NCBI GenBank assembly: GCA_964035545.1
Contig: OZ037766.1
Location: 27,014,673 to 27,078,672, forward strand
Length of the DNA stretch: 64,000 nucleotides
Origin: Bugula neritina
Taxonomy: Eukaryota > Bryozoa > Gymnolaemata > Cheilostomatida > Bugulidae
Direction of reading: 5' to 3'
A program made the translations under genes and the position numbers. Shown here one piece after another: positions 1 through 13,239 of this stretch (position 1 is its first letter; each line of letters begins with the position of its first letter). Below the pieces are notes generated by a model. It saw nothing but the letters and a program-made list of their open reading frames with translations. It made no database searches and was not told where the DNA came from.

Positions 1-3000
1 AGCCCTTCTTAAAGAGAGGCATGGAAGGGGAACCTGGAAGGATTACACTGAGAGTAGATTACAGCAGCCAATAGACCAAACCAAGAGACCAAGAGTGCAT
101 TCTGGCAAATGCTATTGCCATTTACTTGAATATAAAAACTAAGTACTTCAAAAACATTTCAGGCCAAATACAGCAGCTAATCTTACGAACACCACCCCAT
201 AAATAATGTACAGTTACTTTGATTTAGGCAGTCAACAGGCTGTTAAGAAGCCAGCATTACTATTACAGAGTTATAGTAAAAACTATACAAGAATCAATTA
301 CAATTTTGCGAGCCACCTAGCTGTGCTAATGTGCTTATCTTAGAGAACTAATAAACAAACCTTCAAGGAGTTTGCATTGAGCAAGTGAAGTGGAGGACGT
401 GTTGAAATCATCGTCGTCATCCATTCCAAGAAACGAGGCTTTCATACGCTGTATGCTGGAGGAGTGTACGCCACACTGACTCGCAAGCAGGTGAGACACG
501 GGGACGAGGTTGTCCTCCTGGATAAATATAAAAATAGAGTAGAGCTGCCATATGAGGCTAAATAACAGAAGACTTAGAATACACAACTTGATGACATAGG
601 GTGTTACTATTCTTACTGAAAACAACATTAAATCAAAGCACAGCTACAACATACAGGCAACACAACACTCAAGAGTAGCAAACTCTGACAGTGTTCAAAT
701 GTTCACCTGTGAGCTTAGGTCGTTGGTAACGTCTAAGGGCATTCGATTTTCCACATCCTCTGCTGAACTGTTTAGCTTGAGATAGTTTGTAGCCGATGAG
801 GGGACCGTACCAGTAGTTCCCACAGTCAAACTGCTACGAGAGGCCACATTGTCTCCTGACGCCAACTTTTCCCCCTGTTCCGTCACATGCACCTTTTGAG
901 CCTGTAAGGAAACCATTCGGTGTTTAAAAAAAACTGGCAAACGATTGAGAATCATCTGTACACTAATCGTATAAGCAGACTAGCAAAGGGTAAAGAGTAG
1001 TAGAGGAACGGTGGCAATCTTAACTATTTACATTAGGGGTCATATACATGATAAATACAAACCCTACAGCTAGCAAACTTAGCAAAATGGCAGTAGGGGT
1101 TTGGGGGCAATCTGAGCCACATACAACTCACATTGAATGAACACCCAAACATTAATGATTAAATCTATCAACGCTACAGCTGGCAAACTTATACTGGTGT
1201 CAACTCACTTGCACAGAGGTGTTCTGTAAGTGTAAAGCCTTCAATCTTTTGACATCTGCTGCAGGTGATTTATAAGGCTGGATATTATCATCATCTGAGT
1301 CATCATCTAGCAGACCATACTTGGAGAAGTGTTTCACCTGACCAGAATAACGTACCATGTGATGCATAAGTATTTAGTACAGTTCTCTGTTCATATTACA
1401 ACTTATGCTATGTAATCACTCAAAGAGAGAATAACTCCAGGAGCAGTGATTCTATCTTTTATCCATCAATTTATTACAGGTAAGAAAATACCCAAAATTC
1501 AATTCAAAAACAGGTCCAAGTGTCTTGAGCAATTTTCCAAAATTTTAATTTTCGGTTAAACTGCTTGTTATATATTTATTTTATCTTGACTCCATTATGA
1601 GATTTAATAGTAAATACATTTTTATGTGGAATCAAAAAACTTCCCCATCTTATGGAGTAACTTGAACATTTTGGGAGAATATATATAGCCAATACAAATG
1701 AAAAAGCTCCAAGCAGGTTTTTCGAAGCTGAAAGAAATGCTTAATCACAAATTCTACTGAAACCAAAAATAATATGGAATTATTACAAAACAGGAAGTGA
1801 TAAAAAATCCATACCTCAAACACCCAAGAGCCTGTGTCTGGTCGATAGTCTATAAACTTAGCACCAATTCTAGAAGTAGCTGCCTCTATCTTGTCCTGGT
1901 AGTTCATAAGTCTCAGCCGTTCAGGGGACTGTAGAATATAATATAACATACTGCATACGGTGTAGAGAATAGAATACAATATAATCCTATATTATATTAT
2001 GTATTACAAATCAAGAGCCAATTGGAATATTTGACAAGTTGAGTCTGTGAAAATTTCATTGTTCTTTTATTATCAAACTTGACATAAACACGTACATCAT
2101 TCCAAGATTTATCAGTAACTAAAGAAGTACACAAATAACATAATTTAAATAATACACTACTTTTTGAATGCAAAAGTAATTGTGTAAATTATGGTGTCTG
2201 TGCATTCCTTTAGTTGCCATAATATATGCATACCCACACACAGACATGCATGAGCAAGTGAGTGCTGGTGAGTGTATATATTCTTTTCTTACTTTTATGG
2301 GGCTGCGGGTAGACTTTTCATTGGGCCAAACGCAGTCCAGGGTGACCTCAGCCCGTTTATTCAGCCCTTCGCCCTCGGGTGGCTTATCATCGTCATCCGG
2401 ATAAATCGTGACTTCCTTTCTCCGGAAGTGAACTACAACCATGATAGCCGAAAGTATAATCATAGCTAATAGTGCAGACAACTCGTGATACAACTACTGA
2501 GAGAGTACAGCTGATAGAGATATGAAGTACCAGCTGGTAGAAGACAACCCTTACCTATTCTATCGATATCCAGTCCTGCTACATTCGTGTATCCGGGGAA
2601 GAAGACACTACCATATCCTTCCCTTCCAATACTCAGATTCTCCACATAGCAGTCTCCTTTGTCATTCAAATAGTCTGGCAGTTCATCCAAAGAGGGTATA
2701 GTAAAATAGTCAGTTCGTGTGCAGATAACTCCACAGGGATGGGGAGTAGTGGTCTTGTCTTCCTCTAATACATCAGTCTACAAAGAACAAATAAATAACA
2801 GTAAGTAGTATTGGACTGTGAACAAAACAGATACCTGCCATGAGATACAGCAGAAGTAAATTCCCACGAGGTAAAATTAACAAACCTCATTTGGCAGCGC
2901 CTGGCTAGCGCTGATGTCTGCGTGCTCGCGTTTGCTGACACTAAGCTGAACCTGGGAGTCCCTGTTGGAATGACGAGGGGAAGGAGTGTACGGGGAGACT

Positions 3001-6000
3001 GGAGAAACTGCATACGTCTCACCAATCAGAGGCTTTGTCTCTCTGGGGGAGAGTTTAGAGGGGGGAATATCTGCTGCTCTGCCATTTGCCTGCAACTCTC
3101 CGATTGTGTCATCCAGATCCAGTGACGGATACAGATTGCTCACAGGGGGCCTGCAATTACAAAAGGTAGCAGATGTGCGAGTGGCCCAAACATAATCCTA
3201 ACAGAATATGTTTGAAGCAGTTTAGGTTGGCCAAAAGTAAACACATGCAGAAAGTACATTACCTTTTGACCTTGTCCACACCAGAAAGGTCAAACGTCTC
3301 CTCTGCACCCAGGGGGTTAGTCATCTCCACAGCTGACCGGTTATGGTTACTATAGAGGGAGGGGCTGCTGAATGCCCCCTTACGATTTTCCCCAGCAGTA
3401 ATCCGCGAGGATCCGCCACTTGCAGCTGGTGATGGACGAATTACTAATTTCTTTACACTCCTGCGTGCACCGTACTTTTCAGGAGTGTAGCAACCATCAT
3501 CATCCAACCCCTCAAACAGCTCACTCTGCAATATATTAACAACATATTCTATAGCTTAAGACAAACCTAAATGACAGAATTAGAAACATACTGATAATCC
3601 AGCCACAACAAAAACTGAATGGAATAAAATAGCTTAACTACTCATAGAATTTTAGATTCTAGTTTAACTGAATTCCTATCTGAACAATTTAAAAACACAT
3701 TAAATTGCAGCTAAATAAATATTTCTAGCACAGAGACACCCAACACCAATTCCCTACCACAAATTAACTATATGGGGAGTCAATCAAAACAAGAACACTA
3801 AGTTAACAGAACATGAGGTAAAGTGAGAAAACATGAGACACGCATATCTGAAATACCTTATTATGAGCTGTCCCAATAGCCTGCACGTTGGAGATGTTGG
3901 TAAGTTTGACTTTGGCAGCGGGGCGACTGCTGACCTTCAGTTTACTTCCGGAACTCGTGAGAAGAGTTTTCTGAGCAGCAGGGTCAGTAGGTACGATGTC
4001 AGGCTTTTCCTTACGATCCTGACAGAAGGCAAAGTTCGTATATTACAGGACATGGCATTTCACAGGATGTGATAAAGTACTGAACAAGTCTCATACAGTT
4101 GAAACATATGGATCAGATGAACATATTGCTTTCAACAACTAATAATGTAGTAGCAGCGGGTAGAGGTAAAATGGTAGAACAAAAATATTCCAGAGTGAGT
4201 AAAGCATCTGTTGTTTTTATAAAGTTTTGCATCAAATAATATTGTACTGCTGTCAGTCAACTGTATAAATCTCAAACACTGGGCAAACAATATAAAAAGA
4301 ATATTGCTTAGTAACGTAGAGTTGGCTGACGGACTAATCTATTTGCAACCAACTGGATGGTATGGAGCTGATGGATGAGCTACCTGTAGTAAATAATAGC
4401 CCTAAATCCTCACCTTCCTAATGTTTCTAAAGAGAGGGGAGTCACCATAGGGCGAGTTGGCTAGGGCAAAGATCTGCTGCTGTACCATTGCTTGTTGGGT
4501 CTGAAGATCAAGATTACTAAAAGAAAAAAAAAACACAACATTGTTCATTGGAACTTCTAATGCAGTAATAATATTATATTATAGCACAGCAAGTAAAATA
4601 TAAAACTAATAAAACAATGCAATTACAGTATTAGGATACACCCAAGTTAAGCAAAGACAGCGAAGAGAGACTGGTGGGTGTGAATTTGATGCGGTCAATA
4701 TAAAGATAGGACAACTGACAGTTGAACAGTTGATGTTACTGGTGCTCATACTGACTTGGAAATAATTTGAACTTCTTCACAACTATTCTAGCTATCCTAA
4801 GAACTTAGATTACTATGCCAAATAAACATGCAGAAGCATTGGTCCAGGGTACTTGTTGCTGTTCAATTCTGATTGCGTACAAATTTGGTACTACAAAGGA
4901 TTGACTTAGACATCAGAAGCAATGTTGGGTGGGGAGTGAGAGGGTGTGGTCTTTTCTATATCTAAATACTTCAAAGCTAACTGATAATCTTTCTTTTAAC
5001 TACCAAAGCTGTAGATTTATTAGCCAAATAATCAATAATTAGACATTTTTATTCATGTCATCTATTTTTCCGCCCACACCAAGCTTCAGTTAACATTTAA
5101 CCTACTCCTAATATACTTTACAGGACACATTTTTTGTGAGCAAGTGAGAGCAATGAGCACGCTGACGACGATTATTGTCATGCAGCAAAACCCTTCAAGT
5201 AATGAAAAGTTTAATTCGCTTATTGATAATTATACTTCACCATATTTAGATGTTTTGATAAGACCGTAAGTAACAGTTATAGTTTCTACTTTCTATACAC
5301 ATAAATAGTATACATCTTGCCAAAACAATTGAAATATTGACATTTCTGTTGCCAGTTTCACTCAAAAATACATTATCAAATACTCAATACAAAATACAGA
5401 CCTAGCTAGCTGAACCGGTTGCTGTGGTTGTTGAGCGGTGGCTGCACCTAGACCACTGAGACCCGTGCCAAACCCTGTAGTGGTGGCACCGAACCCAGTT
5501 GTTGGCTTGGCCAATCCAAACGCGCCGGTGGTTTGACCGAGGGTCCCAAAGCCGCCAAGTGTTCCTGTACCTACAAATTGAATATGAGTCTTAGCGTAAT
5601 TCTAGCAGTTGGTGAGATGCACTGAAACCTTGCAAGACATAGATAACAATGATAAATCATAGACACTGCATAAAATCTAACAAGTTATTTGTAGTTTATA
5701 TACAGTCAATGTACACACAAACTTCCCCATTTAGTGTACAGATGAATTAGTGAAAAACTAGATAAATCTACTGGCGAATTCACAGATAAAACCAGCAGAA
5801 GAAAGCCAGTTAGCAGGTGAAATAGAGTAGAGGTAATCTAGAGTTCTAATAGTAAACTAAAACATGAGTCGTACCCGCAGCTGGTTGAGCTCCAAACCCA
5901 GTGGTTGGCTTTGCTCCAAATCCTCCGAACCCAGTAGTTGCTGTGTTCTGCATTCCAAATCCAAACCCTAACAATATACAGGAAATATGTATCCCACATG

Positions 6001-9000
6001 ACAATTGGTGGGTGAAATTAAGTTATAGAGAATTAGATTATTTTATTTTTAAAATGTAAACCAGCCACCTAGATGTTGGAACTAATTAGATTACTTATAA
6101 CTATCTATGTAGGCCTATATGTATCAAAGCATACACGCTTAGTGACATCTCAAGGTGTCACTAACCAAAAATACTTTCCTAAAATTCAACACCAATAAAC
6201 AGTGGGTTCAGCTTGTTAATGAATTCTTGATAAATAATCACTGAAAATGAGTGAGAAAATAAGTAGGCAAATGCATTTCAGTAGCGAAGGGTTTTCTGTA
6301 TCTTGCTCAACTGATGCTTCTTATGGGACCACAGCATTACCTGGCATATTAGTGTATCATTAGAAAGCCTAAGATTTAATTAATCTACATTATGTGCATC
6401 AGAGAACAATTATCTAAACAGAGGGGTGAAAGTGCATATACATTTTAAAGGGTATTTCTGGCTTCTTATATGGCAAAATTTATATTGCCAAAACAGAACA
6501 TTGATTATAATCAGTGAGACTTTCAAATGAAGAGAAAAATTGCTAGACGAAAGAAAAAAAAAATTAATATTGGTGAGGTTAAAATTTAGTTTACAGTTTG
6601 AGTAAAAATGCTTTTGCAAATAAACCAATAGATTTTAAAATGAATGAATGGCGCTGACATTAGAATTATTTATAAATAAGCTATTACTTTAAATGTTGAA
6701 AATATTTTCTATGAAAAATACCAAACACAGCATCACCAAAATTTGTATTTATTTTAAATTGTTGAATATGACATATTGCAACTGTAAGATAAGAATGTAC
6801 CTGTGGAAGCGCTGGTGGTAATAGCTCCAAATCCTGTGGTCGGTTTTGCTCCAAAAGCCCCAAAACCAGTTGTTGCCGAACTGGTTTGACCGAACGCGGG
6901 TGCAGTTTGACCAAATGTGCCCGTTGTGCCGAAAGGGTTAGGCTGCAGAATATAAAAAACATTCAGTTAGTATTCATCACCAGTCAATAAATATGCAAAT
7001 TGAAAAATATACACCACTCGTTTACCACTTTCAGAGAGTTTTTAAAATTGGACAATTGGACACAATAATTTTTTAAAACATTTATTAGAAGCTACCTTGT
7101 AACAAAAAAAACCATTTAAGATTTTGGCATCAATAGAATTCGATTCTACAAAAAATCTATCCAACATGGACAATGCATATCTAAAAAAATTAAGAAAAAA
7201 TTAGTGTATTCAAGGAGAATGGAGGCAACATGACAAAGAGAGAGAGGAGAGTAAAGTAAAAGAAAAGAGATGAACAAGTCAGAGCTTACCTTTGCAGCCG
7301 TAGAACCAAACAAACCGCCAGTTTGTCCCGTCGCAGGGGTGGAGCCGAATGCTGTTCCGGCTGAAGAGGTCTGACCAAATAGACCACCCGTGGTGGGAGC
7401 AGTCGAGCCAAACAGCCCGCCACCAGCTGGTTTATTCAATCCTCCGAACGGCGTGCTGGCTTGACTAGTGGCACCAAATGCTGCAGAAGATTGTATATGC
7501 AATGAAACAAATGCATTTAGACATGAAGACGTCTAAAAAGGTGGTAATTAATGCCAAAAAAACCTTCACTGATTAGGTGCTGTATGATTAATGGAAAATA
7601 CTAAAATCTGTGAGATGCATTCTCAGGTTTTTGCAGCAATGAGTGGAACCAAAATCAGCATTCAATCTGCACATGTACTTATAAAAGTCTTAACTACACT
7701 ACACTTACCAAACCCTGAAGTCGAAGAGGCTGGAGTGGCACCAAAACCACCAAAGCCAGTAGCAGCAGGCTGGGCACCTCCGAACATACCACCACCTGTA
7801 GTGGCAGCACCGGCAGCCTTTGGTCCCTTCAAACCAGCAGCATAGTCTTCCAGCCTCAGCTCCTGTAACATTATTGATGTCTTCAATTACTATACAAAGA
7901 ATATTTTTATACTTAATACAACTGCTTGAATCTCCAAAAAAACATTAAAGCAAATAAAAACAGTAAAGTCAAACCTCCAAACTCTTGCCCTCATAAACTT
8001 TCATGCCGGTTATGCAGTAGTGTTTTGTTTTCACTGTGGTGGCAAGACCATTTTTCATCATGTTGTCCTGGCCATCAGTGGGCGCAAACTTGGTACCAGC
8101 AGTTCCGGTTGTGGCGGTTGAGCCGAATGCACCACTTCCACCAAACATTCTGTTACCTGACAACATTATTATTCAAAACGTAAAACTGGCAGCATAGTAA
8201 TCATATAAGCAACTCACACAGACGCTGACAGCACACAGAAACTTTAGATGGAGGAAATAGACTAAGTCTATCAAGTCTGTGACTATTCACATAGACTGTG
8301 GAACCTAACACTCACCTGCAGCGGCAGACTGAGCACCTCCAAATAATCCACCACCAGCGGTGGTTGTAGATGTAGCACCGAAAAGCCCTGCGCTCCCACC
8401 AAACCCTGAAAAAGTAATTTTGCAACGCATTCATTCAGGCAGTAAGTGAAAAAAATGAATAAGAAAGTTGCCTGATCATAAATGCCAAGGGATATCTTGC
8501 ACAGATAGTAATTATTTACACTAAATGACTATAATTATAAAAGAAGTTAGTTAAACATTATCTTTCAACTTATATAGGGAATATTCAACAGTTCAGATAT
8601 ACAAGCAGCTGTTAAACCAGGTTTCAAAACGACTGAGCAGTAAAACTGAACGGGCTTCACACCATAAGAAGGAACGATAAGTATTAAGTCAAGAGAATAC
8701 TTTAAACATTGCCTTTAAAAGCCCTGAAAGACAGTTATAGCAGTTATACAGATATAAACTCACCAGAACTTGCTCCAAAAGCATTGCTAGTAGCTGGCTT
8801 GCCAAAAGCAGTGCTAGCCTGTTGGCCAAATAACCCGCCTGATGAAGCTGGTTGGGCAACGGTGGTAGTAGTTCCAAACAAACCACCTCCACTGTTGTTA
8901 TTACTAAACAAACCACCGCTTGCCGGTGCTGAAAACATTTAAATTAGCCATTAGTCATAGATCAAAGGATGTCATCGAAGCAAGAGGAAATGAGATATTT

Positions 9001-10099
9001 AAATACTTAAATAAAAGGAGCGGATTTTCGAAGACAAAAAGTTTGCACTACAAATAGAAAAGATGTCCACTGTACATGCTGAGAAAATATTCGCATTTGT
9101 TGCTCAGCATTTGAACACAAGTGCGGATATTTTCTGTCGTAGTCACCTTGTTGGCTGGTAGTTATTTCACGAGCCCACTTTTCTTAATATAGTGCTACAT
9201 TCCATTAAATTGTGTTTATTGAAAGTGAGTGAGATTTAAAAAATGAAAGTTTAATTTATCCCGCACGTGTAGCCATACAGACAAGGCGAGCAGTAGAGCT
9301 AAACACAAATATTATTAGCTAGTAGTTTTGACAGTGGGTACTTTTTCTACTTGTGGTTCAAATTTTGGTCTCCGAAAATACGCACAGTGTAGCCCTACGG
9401 TTAGATATTGAGTGAGCTGTAACAAACAGCATGAGAGGTCAGTGTTGACTTTTATCTCAAGTTATTTCAATTGGTAGTGCTTCTTGTACATAAATATTAC
9501 AACAAATAGCTGCCCAATTTTCTCAACATGAAATGAGCTTAAAAATAACATTGGAAAAAATAAAAAAAATTACTTCCAAAACTTGAAGCAGAAGTTGTTC
9601 CACCAAACAGTCCTCCAGGCTTTGGACCAAATCCAAATCCAGATGAATTATTAGCAGTGGAGCTTCCAAATACTAAAACAAATATGTAATTATTGATATC
9701 ATTATACAGTATTATTCACAGGCTTCCATATATACGTATCATATTACTCTGTTTACTGGATCTTCAATTAGAATTCAAGAAAAAACAGCTTGCAAAAGTC
9801 TTCTTATCGAGTCAAGAAATTCCTATCGATAATTAGCATAGCGCAACTTTTTTTCTATACAAGAAACACTTTTTTTTATAAAATGTTGAGATCGCAATGA
9901 CTCATTTGTCACTGGCAGCAGTGAAACTTCAACTACGGAAAAGAAAACAACTCCTTATTTTTGCAAGTAAATAAATAATATTGATGGTTGGGTACAAAGC
10001 CATCCCAATCATATAACATGAACATGACTAAAACTTACTATTACTACTGCCTGCAGTTGAGCCAAAGCCGAATCCTTTGTTGGCATTAGAGTTAAACAT
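1..10099 (-). CDS. NUP98: NUP98-NUP96 nucleoporin precursor, 5' part (partial at left edge)
   Basis: Precursor of two nuclear pore proteins: the FG nucleoporin NUP98 and the Y-complex scaffold NUP96. Exons that join in frame, in transcript order: 10099-10039, 9672-9574, 8928-8764, 8405-8316, 8156-7975, 7862-7709, 7480-7290, 6942-6801, 5967-5875, 5570-5402, 4516-4414, 4018-3857, 3525-3263, 3150-2886, 2777-2555, 2432-2293, 1928-1815, 1337-1209, 901-707, 517-361 and probably 33-1. This gives about 1043 codons. Exons 1-10 carry FG/GLFG-type repeats (GGLFG, TGFG, AFG). A GLEBS motif (RAE1 binding) spans about residues 150-206, across the 8156-7975 and 7862-7709 exons ([17 protein letters not shown], then ELRLEDY). 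The autoproteolytic domain contains [10 protein letters not shown] and FRRKEVTIY and ends in KHFSKYG; cleavage would fall between F876 and S877, close to the human position. The NUP96 part begins after it. The first coding exon is preceded by a splice acceptor at 10119-10120, so a non-coding exon lies farther right. Confidence 0.97.
9253..9400. repeat. Degenerate interspersed repeat, copy 1 (NUP98 intron)
   Basis: A CpG-containing patch in the second NUP98 intron shares spaced blocks with 25160-25325. Both have 'aggcgagcag', then a related 'attattagcta/attattggcta' block, then a 'tgyrgccctac' block in the same order. This suggests two old copies of one dispersed element. Its ends and class are not visible. 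Just upstream, 9083-9139 holds an imperfect inverted repeat (agaaaatattcgcatttg against agaaaatatccgcacttg). Confidence 0.35.
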
Positions 10100-10118
10100 T
10101 ATCACATATCGCAACTAC

Positions 10119-13100
10119 CTGAAAAAACATAGTGTCTATTAATACTAACAGAACCAGAAACTACATGAAAATTCAACACAGAATATGGAGGATATAAATG
10201 TTGAGGTAAAACAAAAAACATACTGTATTTATCAATTATTGTGGGCTTGTGGCAGACTTTAAAAGTATGAAAACATAAGATTTATGTGAGTATGGTCATA
10301 TGCAACACTGATACCACACATAATTGAAATCTGTAACACATATTGAGATTTATACTCAAAATTTTGATAGACTACAATCTACGCCAACTATTGTAAAACC
10401 TACTGCAGCACAGAGCTGGAACATTTACAACATAAGTACCTATTAAGCTAGTTATTAATTACAATAATTATTAGTTAAATATTAATGTTACTAAAACTGA
10501 TGCGATGCTAAAGTTATATGTTATCATAAAAATACGTTTTAGATGACAAAACGAGTCCAGCAATTTTTCTATTTGCAATAATTGTCAAGTTATAGAATGA
10601 CTACATTTTTTAAACTACAGCTCTCAAAGTTAAAAAAAATCTTATTTTTGATTTACATTAAAATAATTAAGATGCTATTGAAATGTCAAGGCCAATCACA
10701 GAACAAATTAGTGAAAATCCCTAAACCTGATTCATCATTGAAAATATATGATGATTCAGTTCGAATGATGAACAAGAAAAAAATATAATTGAATTTCTCA
10801 GAATTTAAATCATAAATGTCAACATTAAATTATAAATATAATAGTAATATTATATTGTTTAGTGCTATAGCTACAATTACAACTGTAGCTTGGATCATCG
10901 GGTTTACTTCCATAAAAAAATTTAGAAATTCAAATAAATAACGAAAAAGAATTAAAAATATTGTTAATTATATTTATTGTGATATTCATATTCATATAAT
11001 CAATATTAATATCAATATGAATATGAGTCTAATCCTAATTAGGATGAACTAATATCGGCGAGAAAATGAAAAAGGTGTGTTCGGAGCCACTTGATCTAAG
11101 GAGAAAAAAATGACGCATCAGCCTTATCCTGAAAATCATGTTCAAGGAAGAACAACATCCAACTCTGAGTGCTGCCTATGATGATTTTCTGGATCAGCAG
11201 ACCACCAGCACTGTACAGACTTAATCCCAGGTTTCAGGACTTCCCAGGTCAGTGAGAGCGAACAAGAATAAATATCTTTATAGTTTTCTCCCAAGAACGA
11301 TAAGAGATATGAGGATCAGGACTGATTGAATGACTTTTCCAGATCAGTCCATAACATTAACTGTAACTCACACACAGACAGACTAGTTAGCCTGTTACGT
11401 TAATCTACACAAGAATGTTAACATTGCTTAGACTACTGCCCAAGTTGAAGTACTGACAACTTATTTTTCTACATGCAGCACACCCCTTCTTACTTCTATG
11501 GAGGTCCAGTGTGGAGATAACATTGACAAGTATTAGTATCTGTAAATTATAATTTAAAATAAAAATAAAAATTAAAACTACATTCACTGAGTTTGCAAGT
11601 CAAAGTGACGTTTAAAAGTCAAACTCAAAGCGAAAATAAATATGAAATATAAAATTAAAATATAAAATAAAATTATCTCTTAAAATAAAAATGAAAAACT
11701 ATAAGACTAAGTATAACTATAAGCATAACATAAATGATAAGATTAACTCTAAGTAAGTGTAAGTATTCAGACATTCGGTGATTCACTACACTCGTCTACA
11801 GTTTGACTTTTACATTCACTTTCAGTTTCACAATCACATTGATGATAATCATAATGATTGAATTTGATTTTGAATCACAATCACAATGTAAACAACAAAC
11901 ACTTTTTAATAACTTATTTAGACAACCAGTTATAATATGCATTATTACTGCTGGTACATGTAAAACCACTATAAGCCACTAATAAACTCATACTAGTGTA
12001 ATAGAAATTACATTTGTTAGCAAATATGAAATATCAAATATGGAAAACCCGCGTTTACACCATTCCGGTTATAATAATTGTAGGAAATTCCCATGACTGT
12101 TGCGCGTGCGTGACACATTAAGCCTTCATACTCCTACTATTTTTAATTAATAATAATGAGATGATAAAAATAAAATAAAAATAAAAATAGTTTCAAAAAA
12201 ATGTATAGAAACATTTAGTAAAAACAAAAGCTTTTTTAAAAAAATAATTGAGAGTAACCCTTAATGTATTTCCGTTTCTGGTTGCTAAAGTTGCGAGGAG
12301 CCTCCTTCGCCTTACCCATTGGCCCGTAGCCTCCAATTTTCTTTCTAGACTATGTCTTTTGTCATAAGATAAATGTTACTATGGCACTTCTTAATGGTTT
12401 TAGATTTAAGTTCACTAAGTATATCATATGCCTAATGAATGATTTGCCTATGGCTATAAGTATAAAGCTCATCTAAGCTTATACTCATACTCATACTGAT
12501 ATTCAATCTTGAAAATACTGATAATTTTGTAATTTAAATTAAAATTAAATGATTTTTAATTCAAGTAATAAGATTGATTTAATATAAACGCTTAAGGTTT
12601 AAGATTCAACTGTTAACCAACGTATATTTTACAGACATTAGAGAGTTCAGAGTAATAAACCTCACTTATTTGAGCAAATGCAATGCATTTAAATAAGGTC
12701 AATGTTGTTACACTTACTTAATCTTATAGTTATAGTTATTTTTCCTAGGTTATTGTCAGTAATCTTCAACACTTTGAAATTCAAAAGTTCTATTAGTGTT
12801 ATAAACACTAACGGCAGTGCTTTTTATAGTTTTTCAATTAGCACAAACTCAAAGTAGCAGTCCTCTTGTTCCTTTATCAGTTTATGTGAATGCCTCTAAC
12901 GCATCCAAAATTGATTGACCCTAGTTGATCAACTATTGATATCATTATGATATGTGCCTGTGGATGTTCTATTGTACTGAGGATTGCTAGAGGCACAGGA
13001 CATACTTGTTGTTTTTTGTACGATTTTCTCTACAACTGACAAAATAAGTTAAAACCTAAATTTATAAAGATAGGATGTCAATGATAAGCATAATACAATG

Positions 13101-13157
13101 AATCTGTGTGTAATAGAAGGTTACATCTCTTTCACCACCTATTTTATCTGATTTCAG
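10119..13157. other. NUP98-AP1S divergent intergenic region
   Basis: The two genes are transcribed away from each other across this stretch, so it should contain both promoters and NUP98's non-coding first exon. Most of it is very AT-rich with no supported gene. An open stretch at 11114-11224 (ATG at 11138, about 28 codons to TAA) has coding-like composition, but I found no partner exon and do not call it. Two GC-richer patches at about 12050-12120 and 12275-12350 are the best promoter candidates. Confidence 0.5.
12052..12345. promoter_or_regulatory. Candidate divergent promoter patch(es)
   Basis: Within an AT-rich interval, 12101-12112 reads tgcgcgtgcgtg, close to the NRF-1 palindrome of housekeeping promoters. 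At 12317-12324 'cccattggcc' contains an inverted CCAAT box inside a GC-rich 60-bp patch. Placement between divergent NUP98 and AP1S fits a shared housekeeping promoter. This rests on motifs and composition only; no transcription start is visible. Confidence 0.3.
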
Positions 13158-13239
13158 GCTCTGGTTAGTCTACTCCCAAATGATCCTTTGTGACGTCCAC
13201 TAACTAACTACTTTCGGAAGTTCAATAAAAACACTCAAA

